Below, piece after piece: positions 48,011 to 57,081 of a DNA stretch of 64,000 nucleotides. The stretch lies in the NCBI RefSeq assembly GCF_008124885.1, contig NZ_VNHX01000016.1, forward strand, positions 46,297 to 110,296. Reading direction: 5' to 3'. A program made the position numbers and the translations under genes. How positions within the stretch are numbered: position 1 is the stretch's first letter; each line of letters opens with the position of its first letter. The notes beneath the pieces are model-generated. The model saw only the letters and a program-made list of their open reading frames with translations, was not told where the DNA came from and did not search any database. This stretch comes from Sphingobacterium allocomposti. GTDB taxonomy: Bacteria; Bacteroidota; Bacteroidia; Sphingobacteriales; Sphingobacteriaceae.

Positions 48011-50113
48011 TTATTTAATAAGTTGATACGCTATGAACGCCACTACGTAGGCCATACCGGTCATCATACCGGTCTGGATTAGCGTCCATTTCCAGGATCC
48101 TGTTTCTCTTTTCATGATGGCAATGGTACTCATGCACTGCATGGCGAAGGCGTAAAACAGTAATAGCGAGATGCCTGACGCCAGATTATAAGCGGGCTGT
48201 CCGGTATTTCTATTGATTTCGGACTTCATCTTGCCGAGGAGTGTCGTCTTCTGGTCTTCATCCTCGATATCTACATCTTCTCCGAGGCTGTAGACGGTCG
48301 CCATTGTGGCGACAAACACTTCCCGCGCCGCAAACGAAGAGACCAGTCCGATCCCCATTTTCCAGTCGTATCCGAGCGGTTTCACGAGTGGTTCGATCCC
48401 CATTCCGATGTAGCCGAGGAAGGAGTGTTCGAGCTGGAAGGAAGCCACTTCCTCCTCCAGTTCTTCTTCGGACAGACCCGGATTCGCTTCCATAACGTAT
48501 TGATCTGCGTTACTGAACTTATCGTTTGGCCCAAAGCTTCCGAGCACCCATAATATCACAGCCATAGCGAGGATAATTTTTCCTGCGCCGAAGAGGAAGC
48601 CCGAAGTTTTGTCCCACACGTTTGTCCCCACGTTCCGCCAGTCCGGTGTCTTGTAGGAAGGCAGCTCGAAAATCAGGAAAGATTTGTGCTGGCTTTTCAC
48701 TATTTTGCTCAAAACCCACGCTGAAAGCAGTGCTGCCAACACCCCGAGTATATAGAGTACGTTCAGTACGATCCCTTGTAAGCCAAATCCTAAAAAGGTG
48801 TCGTCCGGTATTACGAGGGCAATCAGGACAATGTATATAGGAAGCCGTGCGGCGCAGGTCATAAAAGGTGTGACCAGCATCGTAACCAGCCGCTCCTTCG
48901 TGTTTTCTATGTTACGGGCAGCCATAATCGCGGGGACGGCACAGCCTACGCCAGACATAAGTGGAATAACAGACTTTCCATTCAGTCCATAAGGACGCAA
49001 CCATCGGTCCATCAGGAACACGACCCTGCTCATGTAACCTGTTTCTTCCATTAGCGATATGAGCAGGAACAAGATGGCGATTTGCGGGACGAAGATGATG
49101 ATCCCTCCGATGCCGGCCATTATTCCCTGGGTGATCAGATTGGATATAGGCCCTTCTGGAAGTATGGATGCTGTATAATCGATAAGGGCTGAAAAATGTT
49201 CATCGATCCAGTCCATTATCGGAGCGGAAAGCGTGAATACCAACTGAAATGTCACGAACAATATGGCGAAGAAAATCGCATAGCCCCAGAAGGGATGTAG
49301 CAGCAGCCTGTCGATCCGGTTGGTTTTTGTAAGATGCCTATTTTCGGCAAGGAAGACAATCTCTTTAATGTCTTTTTCGATGTTTGTATTTCTTTCGATA
49401 GCTTCAGCCTGTTGAAGTTCGTTAGGGCGGAGGCTATACTTTTCGCGTATGGCTCTTATTTTCTGGCGATCTTCATCGCGCAAAAATGAAACATGGTTCT
49501 GCGCCAGGAACTGCCATGTCTGGTATTCGGTGTTAAGCGGGAAAGCTCTTTTTGCCTCTTCGAGCGCCTCGGTGTACTTTTCGTCCACTTTAAATTTACC
49601 TAAAAAGTGTCCGGGACGTTCGTCAAATGCTTCTATCACTTTCTGGATACCCCTGCCGTTGCGGGCGTCTGTCGTAAGCACCCTGGTCTGCAGGTAGCCT
49701 TCCAGCTTGGCGTAATCGATTTCCAGCCCTTTTTCATTGACCTCATCTATCATGTTAATGACGAATAGGGCAGGAACTCCAAGTTCGCGTGCCTGCTGGT
49801 AGAGGACAACGGAACGTTTTATGTTGTTAGGTTCAGAGACCACGATGACGAGATCGGGATGCACCGGATTATGTTTATCGGCGAGTGCATTGTAAACGAT
49901 TTCTTCATCGAGGGAGGTCGGATATAAGGTGTAAGTACCCGGAAGGTCGATTATTCTGTAGTTTCTCCCATTGGCCTTCACACTGCCTTCTCTTTTTTCT
50001 ACAGTGATGCCGGGATAGTTTCCTACGTGTTGGTGTAGTTTGGTAATTCGATTAAATAAGGATGTCTTACCCACGTTGGGGTTTCCCAACAGGGCTATAA
50101 TAGGGTCTCTCAT
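48011..50113 (-). CDS. feoB: Ferrous iron transport protein B
   Basis: The 700-aa protein couples an N-terminal G domain with a membrane permease. G1 is LLGNPNVGKTSLFNRI, G3 is DLPGTYTLYP, and G4 is NMIDE (N-x-x-D). A helical GDI-like region follows, then two Gate domains with about eight membrane segments, including GVGCAVPAIMAARNIENTKERL with the conserved Cys. It imports Fe(II) across the inner membrane. feoA precedes it by one base and the Cys-rich peptide gene follows. Confidence 0.97.
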   Translation of the reverse strand: MRDPIIALLGNPNVGKTSLFNRITKLHQHVGNYPGITVEKREGSVKANGRNYRIIDLPGTYTLYPTSLDEEIVYNALADKHNPVHPDLVIVVSEPNNIKRSVVLYQQARELGVPALFVINMIDEVNEKGLEIDYAKLEGYLQTRVLTTDARNGRGIQKVIEAFDERPGHFLGKFKVDEKYTEALEEAKRAFPLNTEYQTWQFLAQNHVSFLRDEDRQKIRAIREKYSLRPNELQQAEAIERNTNIEKDIKEIVFLAENRHLTKTNRIDRLLLHPFWGYAIFFAILFVTFQLVFTLSAPIMDWIDEHFSALIDYTASILPEGPISNLITQGIMAGIGGIIIFVPQIAILFLLISLMEETGYMSRVVFLMDRWLRPYGLNGKSVIPLMSGVGCAVPAIMAARNIENTKERLVTMLVTPFMTCAARLPIYIVLIALVIPDDTFLGFGLQGIVLNVLYILGVLAALLSAWVLSKIVKSQHKSFLIFELPSYKTPDWRNVGTNVWDKTSGFLFGAGKIILAMAVILWVLGSFGPNDKFSNADQYVMEANPGLSEEELEEEVASFQLEHSFLGYIGMGIEPLVKPLGYDWKMGIGLVSSFAAREVFVATMATVYSLGEDVDIEDEDQKTTLLGKMKSEINRNTGQPAYNLASGISLLLFYAFAMQCMSTIAIMKRETGSWKWTLIQTGMMTGMAYVVAFIAYQLIK

Positions 50114-50114
50114 G

Positions 50115-50351
50115 TTATCTTTCTACTAAAATGTGTGTGGCTTCGGATCTGCGGATAGCGATTAATACATTTGAGTTATGTATGTGCAGCCCTATCGGGC
50201 CGTTAAACGGGGCCTTGTGTTTTACCTCCACGACTGTTCCGGGCAACAACCCCATTTCAAAAAATTTAGATGGAAGTTCCCGTGCATTAAGCTCGGATAT
50301 GGTGGCTTTTTCACCAATTTTCAATACATGAAGACAGAAACTTTTTTGCAT
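50115..50351 (-). CDS. feoA: Ferrous iron transport protein A
   Basis: The 78-aa SH3-like protein shows the FeoA pattern: IGEKATISELNAREL at the start, FFEMGLLPGTVVEVKHKAP in the middle (M-G-L/M-x-x-G motif) and IGLHIHNSNVLIAIRRSEA at the end. It is an accessory protein for FeoB. It is the first gene of the feoA-feoB-Cys-rich peptide operon and divergent from the MarR-type regulator. Confidence 0.95.
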   Translation of the reverse strand: MQKSFCLHVLKIGEKATISELNARELPSKFFEMGLLPGTVVEVKHKAPFNGPIGLHIHNSNVLIAIRRSEATHILVER

Positions 50352-50381
50352 TTTATATGTTAAAAATAGTATATAAATATA

Positions 50382-50396
50382 TATTCGTATCGAATA
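50382..50396. promoter_or_regulatory. Palindrome in the feoA/marR intergenic region, candidate operator
   Basis: TATTCG, TAT, CGAATA form a 15-base dyad about 31 bases upstream of feoA and 89 bases upstream of the MarR-family gene. It is AT-rich as many MarR-type or Fur-type sites are. Which regulator binds is not known. Confidence 0.4.
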
Positions 50397-50484
50397 ATAC
50401 GCGCTGTGCAGCCAAAGATAACCAATTTAGATTGATTCTACGGTTTAAAGTTGTCACACTTTTGTTTTAAAATTAAAAACACGA

Positions 50485-50961
50485 ATGAAGATAGAGGAGG
50501 AATTACAAGTTAGAAAATTTTCGAGCGATTGGCAGCGTGCTACGGTGAATATTCTCTTTACGGCGAGCTGGCTGGGACTGATATTGGAGAAGCGGGCGTC
50601 AAAAAAGGGAATAACGTTACAGCAGTTTAACGTGCTCCGCATTTTAAGGGGGCAATTGCCGCGGCCGTCTACAAACAACCTCGTACGCTCGCGGATGATC
50701 GGCAATACGCCGGATATTTCGCGGCTTATCGACCGGATTGTTACGAAAGGGTTAGTGTCGCGGACGAAAAACAAAGATGACAAACGGGCGGTAGACCTTT
50801 TTATTACGCAAAAGGGCCTCGACCTTTTACAGTCTATCGAAGATGATATGATGCTAGCTGACCTATTACCTAAACATATATCGGCTAAAGAAGCTGCGCT
50901 GTTAAGCGAGCTCCTGGACAAGCTGCGTGGCGAGGAGCTCGTCGAGAAACAGACCTATTAA
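50485..50961 (+). CDS. MarR-family transcriptional regulator
   Basis: The 158-aa protein has a winged helix typical for MarR: ITLQQFNVLRILRGQLPR as helices 2-3, NDLVRSRMIGNTPDISRLIDRI-like recognition helix (the text reads NLVRSRMIGNTPDISRLIDR), and the wing with SRTKNKDDKRAVDLFITQKG. The D-x-R and K-R-A-V/L features are conserved. It lies divergent to feoAB, so it may regulate iron uptake. It is followed by a convergent ZIP transporter gene. Confidence 0.9.
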   Translation: MKIEEELQVRKFSSDWQRATVNILFTASWLGLILEKRASKKGITLQQFNVLRILRGQLPRPSTNNLVRSRMIGNTPDISRLIDRIVTKGLVSRTKNKDDKRAVDLFITQKGLDLLQSIEDDMMLADLLPKHISAKEAALLSELLDKLRGEELVEKQTY

Positions 50962-50965
50962 GATG

Positions 50966-51778
50966 TCAATGCCCATGATCGTCGCCATGATCGTGCGTAT
51001 GGTCGTGGTGGTGGTGTTCGTGGGGCCCATGCTCCCCATGGTGATGTCCATGCCCGTCAAACAAAAAGTTAGCCAGCGAAACCAAAATACCTAAAAGCAC
51101 GGCTATCATTTTTTTCTTATTGAACTTGTGGTGGTCTGCGGAACCCGACTCAAATAGTATTGTCGTGGAGATGTGCAGGAAGATACCAATGACGATAGCC
51201 ATTATCTTATCAAAATATTGAGCTATGTTGCCCATCTCTCCTTCGGAAATGCCCTTGCTTGTCAGGAAGCCCAGTGGCGTCATGGCCGCGAATAGGAGGA
51301 TGAACGTGGATATTTTTGTTTTTGACAAATGGGTATTCAGAAGGAGGCTACCCAACGCAAAAGCTGCGGGGATGTGATGGATGGCAATACCGAATACGAG
51401 CTCGGACTGGTGGCCGGCGGCAAGCGGCATCCCCTCCAAGAAGGCGTGCAGGCATAGGCTGACCATGATCCCAAGCGGGAAAACACCATGATCGTGCCGG
51501 TGAATGTGTCCGTGTTCTATACCCTGCGAGAACTGCTCCAGGATCAGTTGAAACAGGAAGCCTCCCAGCACATACAGGCCGATGATTTCCGGACTGGTTG
51601 TCGCGGTCAGATAAACGTGAGGGATGAGGTGTAAGACCGTGATACCAAAGAGGTAAGCGCCACTAAAGGAAAGTATAAGTTTCAGTAAACTTGTATTGTC
51701 CCGTTTGACGAAGAAGACAGCAAGCCCACTCACGAATGCTGATATGAATAATATGCTGACGATTAAGATGGAACTCAT
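50966..51778 (-). CDS. ZIP-family metal transporter
   Basis: The 270-aa membrane protein has about eight helices. LHAFLEGMPLAAGH carries the metal-binding His/Glu of helix 4 and GIAIHHIPAAFALGSLL that of helix 5. The C-terminus is exceptionally His-rich (HHHGEHGPHEHHHHDHTHD pattern), a feature of zinc or other metal binding. It overlaps the stop of the PAP2 gene by four bases, thus both genes are coupled. The transported ion is likely zinc or iron, not proven. Confidence 0.9.
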   Translation of the reverse strand: MSSILIVSILFISAFVSGLAVFFVKRDNTSLLKLILSFSGAYLFGITVLHLIPHVYLTATTSPEIIGLYVLGGFLFQLILEQFSQGIEHGHIHRHDHGVFPLGIMVSLCLHAFLEGMPLAAGHQSELVFGIAIHHIPAAFALGSLLLNTHLSKTKISTFILLFAAMTPLGFLTSKGISEGEMGNIAQYFDKIMAIVIGIFLHISTTILFESGSADHHKFNKKKMIAVLLGILVSLANFLFDGHGHHHGEHGPHEHHHHDHTHDHGDDHGH

Positions 51779-52374
51779 GCTGTTTGTGCTGCTGAAGTAG
51801 GGTTAGGGGTAAAAAAGTCGGGAAAGAAACGTTTGAATAGGTAGCCTACACCGGTACCGATCAATATGCCGAGAAGGGCGCCGCAGATAATATCGACGGG
51901 ATAATGCACGCCAACATAGATCTGTGAAAAGCTAATGAGCGAGGCCCACGTAATGCACAGCCAAAGTGTATGTTTCCAACGGCGTCTAAAAAGGGCAATC
52001 CAGAAAAACGCCATAGCGAAATGGTTTGTAGCATGAGATGAGGTGAAGCTAAATCCTGATCCGCACCTTACACGGATATTCACTTCATTTTTAAAAACCA
52101 AGTCGTTACATGGGCGCACACGTTTTACATTTTTTTTGATGAGGTGCGACGACAGGGCGTCGGAGATACCGAAGTTAGCCAGCGTAAAGGCAACGATTAA
52201 TATCCCCATTTTACCGTAATGCTTGATGAAAAAGATGATCAAGAACAGGTACAAAGGCGCCCATGTATATGGATTGCGCAGTATAGGGAGCAACCAATCA
52301 AAAAAAGGATTACTTAATCCTTGGTTAATGAGCAGGAATATTTCCTGGTCAAAATGAATGAGTTGATTTAACAT
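51775..52374 (-). CDS. PAP2-family phosphatase
   Basis: The 199-aa membrane protein has the three lipid-phosphatase motifs: KKNVKRVRPCND (K-x6-R-P), FTSSHATNHFAMAFF (S-x-H) and SQIYVGVHYPVDIICG (S/R-x5-H-x3-D). About five helices are visible. It probably dephosphorylates undecaprenyl pyrophosphate or another lipid phosphate. The ZIP gene follows with a 4-base overlap. The start is ATG 52374. Confidence 0.92.
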   Translation of the reverse strand: MLNQLIHFDQEIFLLINQGLSNPFFDWLLPILRNPYTWAPLYLFLIIFFIKHYGKMGILIVAFTLANFGISDALSSHLIKKNVKRVRPCNDLVFKNEVNIRVRCGSGFSFTSSHATNHFAMAFFWIALFRRRWKHTLWLCITWASLISFSQIYVGVHYPVDIICGALLGILIGTGVGYLFKRFFPDFFTPNPTSAAQTA

Positions 52375-52543
52375 AAATTATCTGATCTATTACTCTCAAA
52401 AGTAAAGAATAATTAGCAACATTTATACGTGTGAATTAGACGACACAATGTTGCGGCAAATGTACGGCATAGAACCGTAAAAGTGAAAGTTTTGTATGAT
52501 AATTTAGAAGATAAGTCTATTTTTACGCATCAAACTGTTGAAT

Positions 52544-53929
52544 ATGACACTTATTAAATCGATATCAGGTATCAGGGGTACAATTGGTGGTAAACCAGGC
52601 GAGGCACTTACGCCCGTGGACATCGTGAAATTTACGGCCGCATTCGGAAAAATTCTTTTGCAGAAAACGGGCAATAATAAAATCGTGGTCGGCAGAGATG
52701 CCCGTTTGTCGGGCGGAATGGTAAGTAATTTAGTAATAGGCACGCTGCAAAGCATCGGAGCGGACGTCGTTAATCTTGGTTTATCCACGACGCCTACGGT
52801 AGAGCTGGCTGTGCCGATGGAGAAAGCTGCGGGAGGTATTATACTGACTGCATCCCATAATCCGGGGCAATGGAATGCGTTAAAGCTTTTGAATAGCCAG
52901 GGCGAGTTCATCAGTGATGAAGAAGGAAAACAGGTGTTAGCGCTGGGCGAGAGCCTGGGTTTTGACTTTGCCGAGGTACAGGAACTCGGCGGGGAGCGTC
53001 TGGACGATAGCTACCTGCAAAAGCATATAGAGGCTGTCCTGGACCTGCCGCTGGTCGATGTGGACGCTATTCGCGGTGCGAACTTTAAAATTGCCGTAGA
53101 TGCTGTTAATAGCACAGGCGGCATTTTTATACCGGCCCTTCTCGAGGCTCTTGGTGTTAAAACGATCTATAAGATCAATTGTGAGCCTGACGGACACTTC
53201 CCGCATAACCCCGAGCCCCTGAAAGAACATCTGACCGACTTGTCCAGAGCGGTGGTCGACAACGGGGCTGATCTTGGCATAGCTGTAGACCCCGATGTAG
53301 ACCGTCTGGTATTCATGATGGAGGACGGCGAACTGTTTGGAGAGGAGTATACCTTAGTTGCCGTGGCCGACTACATTTTGGCCCGCACGAAAGGGAACAC
53401 CGTCTCTAACCTGTCGTCGACACGGGCACTTAGGGATGTTACGGAAAAACACGGGGGAGAATACTTTGCCGCAGCGGTAGGAGAAGTGAATGTGGTCGCT
53501 AAGATGAAAGAGGTTAACGCGGTCATCGGCGGAGAAGGAAACGGTGGAGTGATTTATCCGGATTCCCACTATGGACGCGATGCATTGGTCGGTGTAGCCA
53601 TATTCTTAAGTCATTTAGCAAAACTTGGCAAACCCGTGTCCGCCTATCGGGCCGAACTGCCGGCGTATTACATGTCGAAGAACAAGATTACGCTGACACC
53701 TTCGTTGGACATCGATGCGCTTTTGCAAAAGATGGGTGAGAAGTATGCGCATGAACGGTGCACGACGATTGACGGGTTGAAGATCGATTTTGCTGAAGAA
53801 TGGGTACATCTGCGGAAGTCGAACACTGAACCTATTATCCGCATCTATTCCGAGGCACCGACGCAGGAGAGGGCCGACACTATTGCACAGCAGATTGTAC
53901 ACGAGATAGAAGATATCATCAAACATTAG
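52544..53929 (+). CDS. glmM: Phosphohexosamine mutase, GlmM-like
   Basis: The enzyme of about 461 residues is an alpha-D-phosphohexomutase. The catalytic serine is in ILTASHNPGQWNALKLL, the metal loop is DPDVDRLVFM, the sugar loop is GGEGNGGVIYPDSHYGRD, and the phosphate loop near the C-terminus is RKSNTEPIIRIYSEA. The sugar-loop sequence is not of the E. coli GlmM form, so phosphoglucosamine mutase is likely by genome context of related bacteria but phosphoglucomutase/phosphomannomutase activity cannot be excluded. The start is ATG 52544; the frame extends to TTG 52538. Confidence 0.85.
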   Translation: MTLIKSISGIRGTIGGKPGEALTPVDIVKFTAAFGKILLQKTGNNKIVVGRDARLSGGMVSNLVIGTLQSIGADVVNLGLSTTPTVELAVPMEKAAGGIILTASHNPGQWNALKLLNSQGEFISDEEGKQVLALGESLGFDFAEVQELGGERLDDSYLQKHIEAVLDLPLVDVDAIRGANFKIAVDAVNSTGGIFIPALLEALGVKTIYKINCEPDGHFPHNPEPLKEHLTDLSRAVVDNGADLGIAVDPDVDRLVFMMEDGELFGEEYTLVAVADYILARTKGNTVSNLSSTRALRDVTEKHGGEYFAAAVGEVNVVAKMKEVNAVIGGEGNGGVIYPDSHYGRDALVGVAIFLSHLAKLGKPVSAYRAELPAYYMSKNKITLTPSLDIDALLQKMGEKYAHERCTTIDGLKIDFAEEWVHLRKSNTEPIIRIYSEAPTQERADTIAQQIVHEIEDIIKH

Positions 53930-53937
53930 CTATCGTT

Positions 53938-53973
53938 CCTTCGGCTCCTCCTGTCTGACACGGGAGCCGAAGG
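53938..53973 (+). terminator. Strong hairpin after the mutase gene
   Basis: CCTTCGGCTCC and GGAGCCGAAGG form a perfect 11-bp stem, 8 bases after the stop codon. No T run follows, so it may act as a 3' stabiliser or a partial terminator. Confidence 0.6.
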
Positions 53974-54186
53974 GCCGAGCTTCTGCGAAATGTATAGGTA
54001 GCGTGGGATATGCATCGGTGCACGCCGGTGTGCAGATCCCATGTGGTTTATCGTTGCTACGCTACTCGCGCCGACGCGCGTTTTTGGGGATGGCGGTTCG
54101 CCCACGGCCCTGTCGCGGCGGGCTGGCCAGCAGTGCTTACCAACCGCGGATATTCAAGGCGTCTTTGGCTGGCTTTCTTTTTGCTT

Positions 54187-55104
54187 TTACCGGTGCCAGC
54201 GCCAGGCCAGGATACGGATAGCTTTGTTGCCATGTGCCATCGGAATCACCTTTATGTCCGGCGCCTGATGGTATTCCAGTATAGCCACCAACGGCTTTAC
54301 ATTGTCTTTATCAGCTATAAGGGAGGTGATCCAGCCTAGCTGCTCACTGTAATCCATGCTTTCATAGATCATCGTGCGTACAAATTGCCTTTCTCCGCCT
54401 TCACACCAAAGCTCGTTGGGATGTCCTCCGAAATTCTGTACCGGCAGCTTATCCTGATCGCGATTCAGGTTGTTGAATTTTTTCGTGGTTTTCTGCCAAT
54501 TATGTTCTCTGGACCGGAAGAAAGGCGGATTACACATCACTGCGTCAAAGTATTCTTCCGGCTGGATGACGCCGTCAAAAATATGTGAAGGATGAGGCTG
54601 AAGGCGGAGCTCGATATCCCTTTTCAATCCGCTGTTTGCCTTTAAAGTGGCCTGCGCATGGTTTAATGCGGCCTGATCGATGTCCGTTCCGACAAATTTC
54701 CATTGGTAAATGCGCTGTCCAAGAATCGGATAGATGCAGGATGAACCTGTTCCGATATCGAGGACACGTGTGCCGTCTGCCCCGCGTCGATTTGCCGTAG
54801 GCGCCGTGGTCAGAAGGTCTGATAGGTAGTGTATGTAATCGGCTCTGCCCGGAATCGGCGGACACAGTCCATTTTTCATAACAGACCAGTTTGCGACGTT
54901 GTAGTAAGCAGAGAGCAGGCTTTTGTTCAGCTGGAGCACGGCCGAAGGATGAGAAAAGTCGACAGACTCCCTTCCGTCCGGTGTGGTGATCATATAGTCG
55001 CGGAGTGCGGGATTTACTTTTGTGAGTTTTTTGAAATCGTATCCGGCGAGATGAATATTCCGTGGATGTAGCGTTTTTCGGGGTATGGAATTGTCGGGCA
55101 TCAT
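54187..55104 (-). CDS. rlmF: 23S rRNA (adenine(1618)-N6)-methyltransferase
   Basis: The protein of about 305 aa starts at ATG 55104 (MMPDNSIPRKTLHPRNIH). It shows the RlmF pattern: LHPRNIHLAGYDFKKL at the start, RVLDIGTGSSCIYPILGQ for SAM binding, FDAVMCNPPFFRSREH with the N-P-P-F motif for adenine N6 methylation, and NELWCEGGERQFVRTMI. It modifies one 23S rRNA adenine. It is monocistronic. The frame is open farther upstream but the family starts at MMPDN. Confidence 0.92.
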   Translation of the reverse strand: MMPDNSIPRKTLHPRNIHLAGYDFKKLTKVNPALRDYMITTPDGRESVDFSHPSAVLQLNKSLLSAYYNVANWSVMKNGLCPPIPGRADYIHYLSDLLTTAPTANRRGADGTRVLDIGTGSSCIYPILGQRIYQWKFVGTDIDQAALNHAQATLKANSGLKRDIELRLQPHPSHIFDGVIQPEEYFDAVMCNPPFFRSREHNWQKTTKKFNNLNRDQDKLPVQNFGGHPNELWCEGGERQFVRTMIYESMDYSEQLGWITSLIADKDNVKPLVAILEYHQAPDIKVIPMAHGNKAIRILAWRWHR

Positions 55105-55289
55105 ATATACTTTCCTGCAAAGGTACCATAAAAATTGCTGCGTTTTTAAGAAATAGGTATATTTAGCGCCCAGCACGGCGGGCAATAAGCTTCAAACCCG
55201 GCGCACGCTATGGAAGCCGGCAGGTTTGCAGCAAACTTCCGTTGCGTGTCGGCGCGGTGCGGCCTACGCCTAAGGACATAACGAACGAT

Positions 55290-56066
55290 ATGACAGACGT
55301 TGATATTAAAGAATTTCTTGACAAGAAGGTTGAACTATTTAACCGGCCTGATTTCATTGCTAACGACCCCATATCGATTCCGCACCAATTTCAGACAAAG
55401 CAGGATATCGAGATTATGGGCTTTTTTGCGGCTGTACTGGCATGGGGACAACGTAAAACGATTATTAGTAAATGCAATGAGCTGATCCAGCGCTTTGACG
55501 GGCGGCCGTGGGACTTTATTTCAGCGCACCGGGAAACAGACTTGAAGCAATTGCTGGGGTTCAAACACCGGACGTTTAACGACACCGACCTGCTCTACTT
55601 TGTAGCGTTCCTACGGCACCATTATACCCACTTTAACTCGCTTGAGGATGCGTTTCTGCTGTCGGAGTCTGCAGGTGCCGGATTTATGATGGAGGACAGT
55701 CTAAACGCTTTTAAATCGTATTTCTTTTCCCTAACGGATTTTCCTATCCGCACACGGAAACACATCAGTTCGCCGCTGCAGAATTCGGCCTGCAAGCGCC
55801 TAAACATGTTTCTGAGGTGGATGGTACGCAAGGATGGGGCGGGCGTTGATTTTGGAATATGGCACAGGATAAGCCCCAGGGACCTGGTCTGTCCGTGCGA
55901 CGTGCATGTCGAGCGTGTAGCACGGCGTCTGGGGTTGATCCTTTCAGAGAAGGTCAACTGGAAGACGGCTGTCGAGCTGACCGAAAACCTGAGGCGGCTT
56001 GACGCCGATGATCCGGTAAAATACGATTTTGCCTTGTTTGGCCTCGGCGTGGAGGGAGAGCTTTAG
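55290..56066 (+). CDS. TIGR02757-family (DUF2400) protein
   Basis: The 258-aa protein matches the family: an early FLDKKVELFNRPDFIANDPISIPH, then DIEIMGFFAAVLAWGQRKTII, and a C-terminal SPRDLVCPCDVHVERVARRLG with conserved Cys, His and Asp residues. The end (FALFGLGVEGEL) is typical. The molecular role is unknown, although the pattern recalls HhH/endonuclease III-like proteins. ATG 55290 is chosen; the frame extends to a TTG at 55242. Confidence 0.85.
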   Translation: MTDVDIKEFLDKKVELFNRPDFIANDPISIPHQFQTKQDIEIMGFFAAVLAWGQRKTIISKCNELIQRFDGRPWDFISAHRETDLKQLLGFKHRTFNDTDLLYFVAFLRHHYTHFNSLEDAFLLSESAGAGFMMEDSLNAFKSYFFSLTDFPIRTRKHISSPLQNSACKRLNMFLRWMVRKDGAGVDFGIWHRISPRDLVCPCDVHVERVARRLGLILSEKVNWKTAVELTENLRRLDADDPVKYDFALFGLGVEGEL

Positions 56067-56079
56067 CGGGCCGGCGCCT

Positions 56080-57081
56080 TTATTTCTGCGACAGCCGCTC
56101 AAGCAGGTCTACCATCCGGTTGGAATAACCAAACTCATTGTCGTACCACCCGACCACCTTCACCAGCCCACCGACTATGGATGTCAGCTGTGCATCGAAG
56201 ACACAGGAGTAAGGGTTGTTGATGATATCCACAGAGACTATCGGGTCTTCTGTATAGTACAAAATACCCTTCAGGGAATGTGTTGAGGCGTGTTTGAAAG
56301 CCTCATTGATGTCGCGGACCGTTGTATTCTGTTTCAGTGTACAGGTAAAGTCGGTTAAGGATCCGTTTAGCACGGGCACGCGTATTCCGGCACCGCCGAG
56401 TTTACCTTCGAGGTGAGGGAACACGTTTGTTATGGCCTTTGCGGCTCCGGTAGTTGTGGGTATGATGGAGGAGGAGGCTGCGCGCGCGCGCCGTAGATCG
56501 CGGTGTGGGGCGTCGTGCAGGTTTTGGTCGCCGGTCATTGAATGGACAGTCGTAATATACCCATCGTTTATGCCCCAGTTTTGGTCTAAAATTTTTACTA
56601 AGGGCGCGACATTGTTTGTCGTGCACGAGGCGTTGGAGAAGAGGGGGGTGTTCCAGTCGAAGTCGTCGTCGTTAACGCCAAGTACGACCGTCGGAACATC
56701 CTTATCCGGCGAGGGAGCCGAGATGATGACCTGTTCTGCGCCAGCCCCTAGATGTAAGGCTGCTTTTTCGCGGCTGGTGAAAAAGCCTGTAGATTCTACA
56801 ACGGCATTTATGTTGAGGGCTCTCCATGGAAGCCGCTGCGGGGTGGGCTCACGAAGCACCTGTATGGGCTTTCCGTTTACGATGATATGCTCTTCATCGT
56901 GCGTCACCTCCTCCATAAAAGGACCATGCACCGAGTCGTACTTCAGCAAATGTGCTAGGGTAGCTGTGTCGGTCAGGTCGTTGATGGCCACGACCTCAAG
57001 TCTACTTTCAAGCTCTCTCCGATAAATATTCCGTAAAGTGTTCCGGCCTATACGGCCGAAACCGTTAATAGCAACTTTCAT
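56080..57081 (-). CDS. Glyceraldehyde-3-phosphate dehydrogenase, type I
   Basis: The 333-aa enzyme has the NAD-binding VAINGFGRIGRNTLRNI, AINDLTD with the NAD-preferring Asp, the catalytic SNASCTTNNVAP (Cys near 153) and TVHSMTGDQNLHDAPHRDLRRAR (His and Arg). WYDNEFGYSNRMVDL closes the protein. It oxidises glyceraldehyde-3-phosphate in glycolysis. The start overlaps by one base the stop of the thioredoxin-like lipoprotein gene. S-M-T instead of A-Y/F-T after the catalytic His is a departure from the most common form. Confidence 0.95.
   Translation of the reverse strand: MKVAINGFGRIGRNTLRNIYRRELESRLEVVAINDLTDTATLAHLLKYDSVHGPFMEEVTHDEEHIIVNGKPIQVLREPTPQRLPWRALNINAVVESTGFFTSREKAALHLGAGAEQVIISAPSPDKDVPTVVLGVNDDDFDWNTPLFSNASCTTNNVAPLVKILDQNWGINDGYITTVHSMTGDQNLHDAPHRDLRRARAASSSIIPTTTGAAKAITNVFPHLEGKLGGAGIRVPVLNGSLTDFTCTLKQNTTVRDINEAFKHASTHSLKGILYYTEDPIVSVDIINNPYSCVFDAQLTSIVGGLVKVVGWYDNEFGYSNRMVDLLERLSQK

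Noticed and set aside
48011..52374. feo, ZIP and PAP2 genes as one metal-uptake island acquired by transfer
   Set aside because: No mobile element, tRNA junction or base-composition change is visible around them and each is common in the phylum.
54003..54339. Three overlapping plus-strand frames after the mutase gene
   Set aside because: They overlap one another and the rlmF end, contain Arg/Ala/Gly-rich sequence of GC-rich non-coding DNA, and no domain is recognisable.
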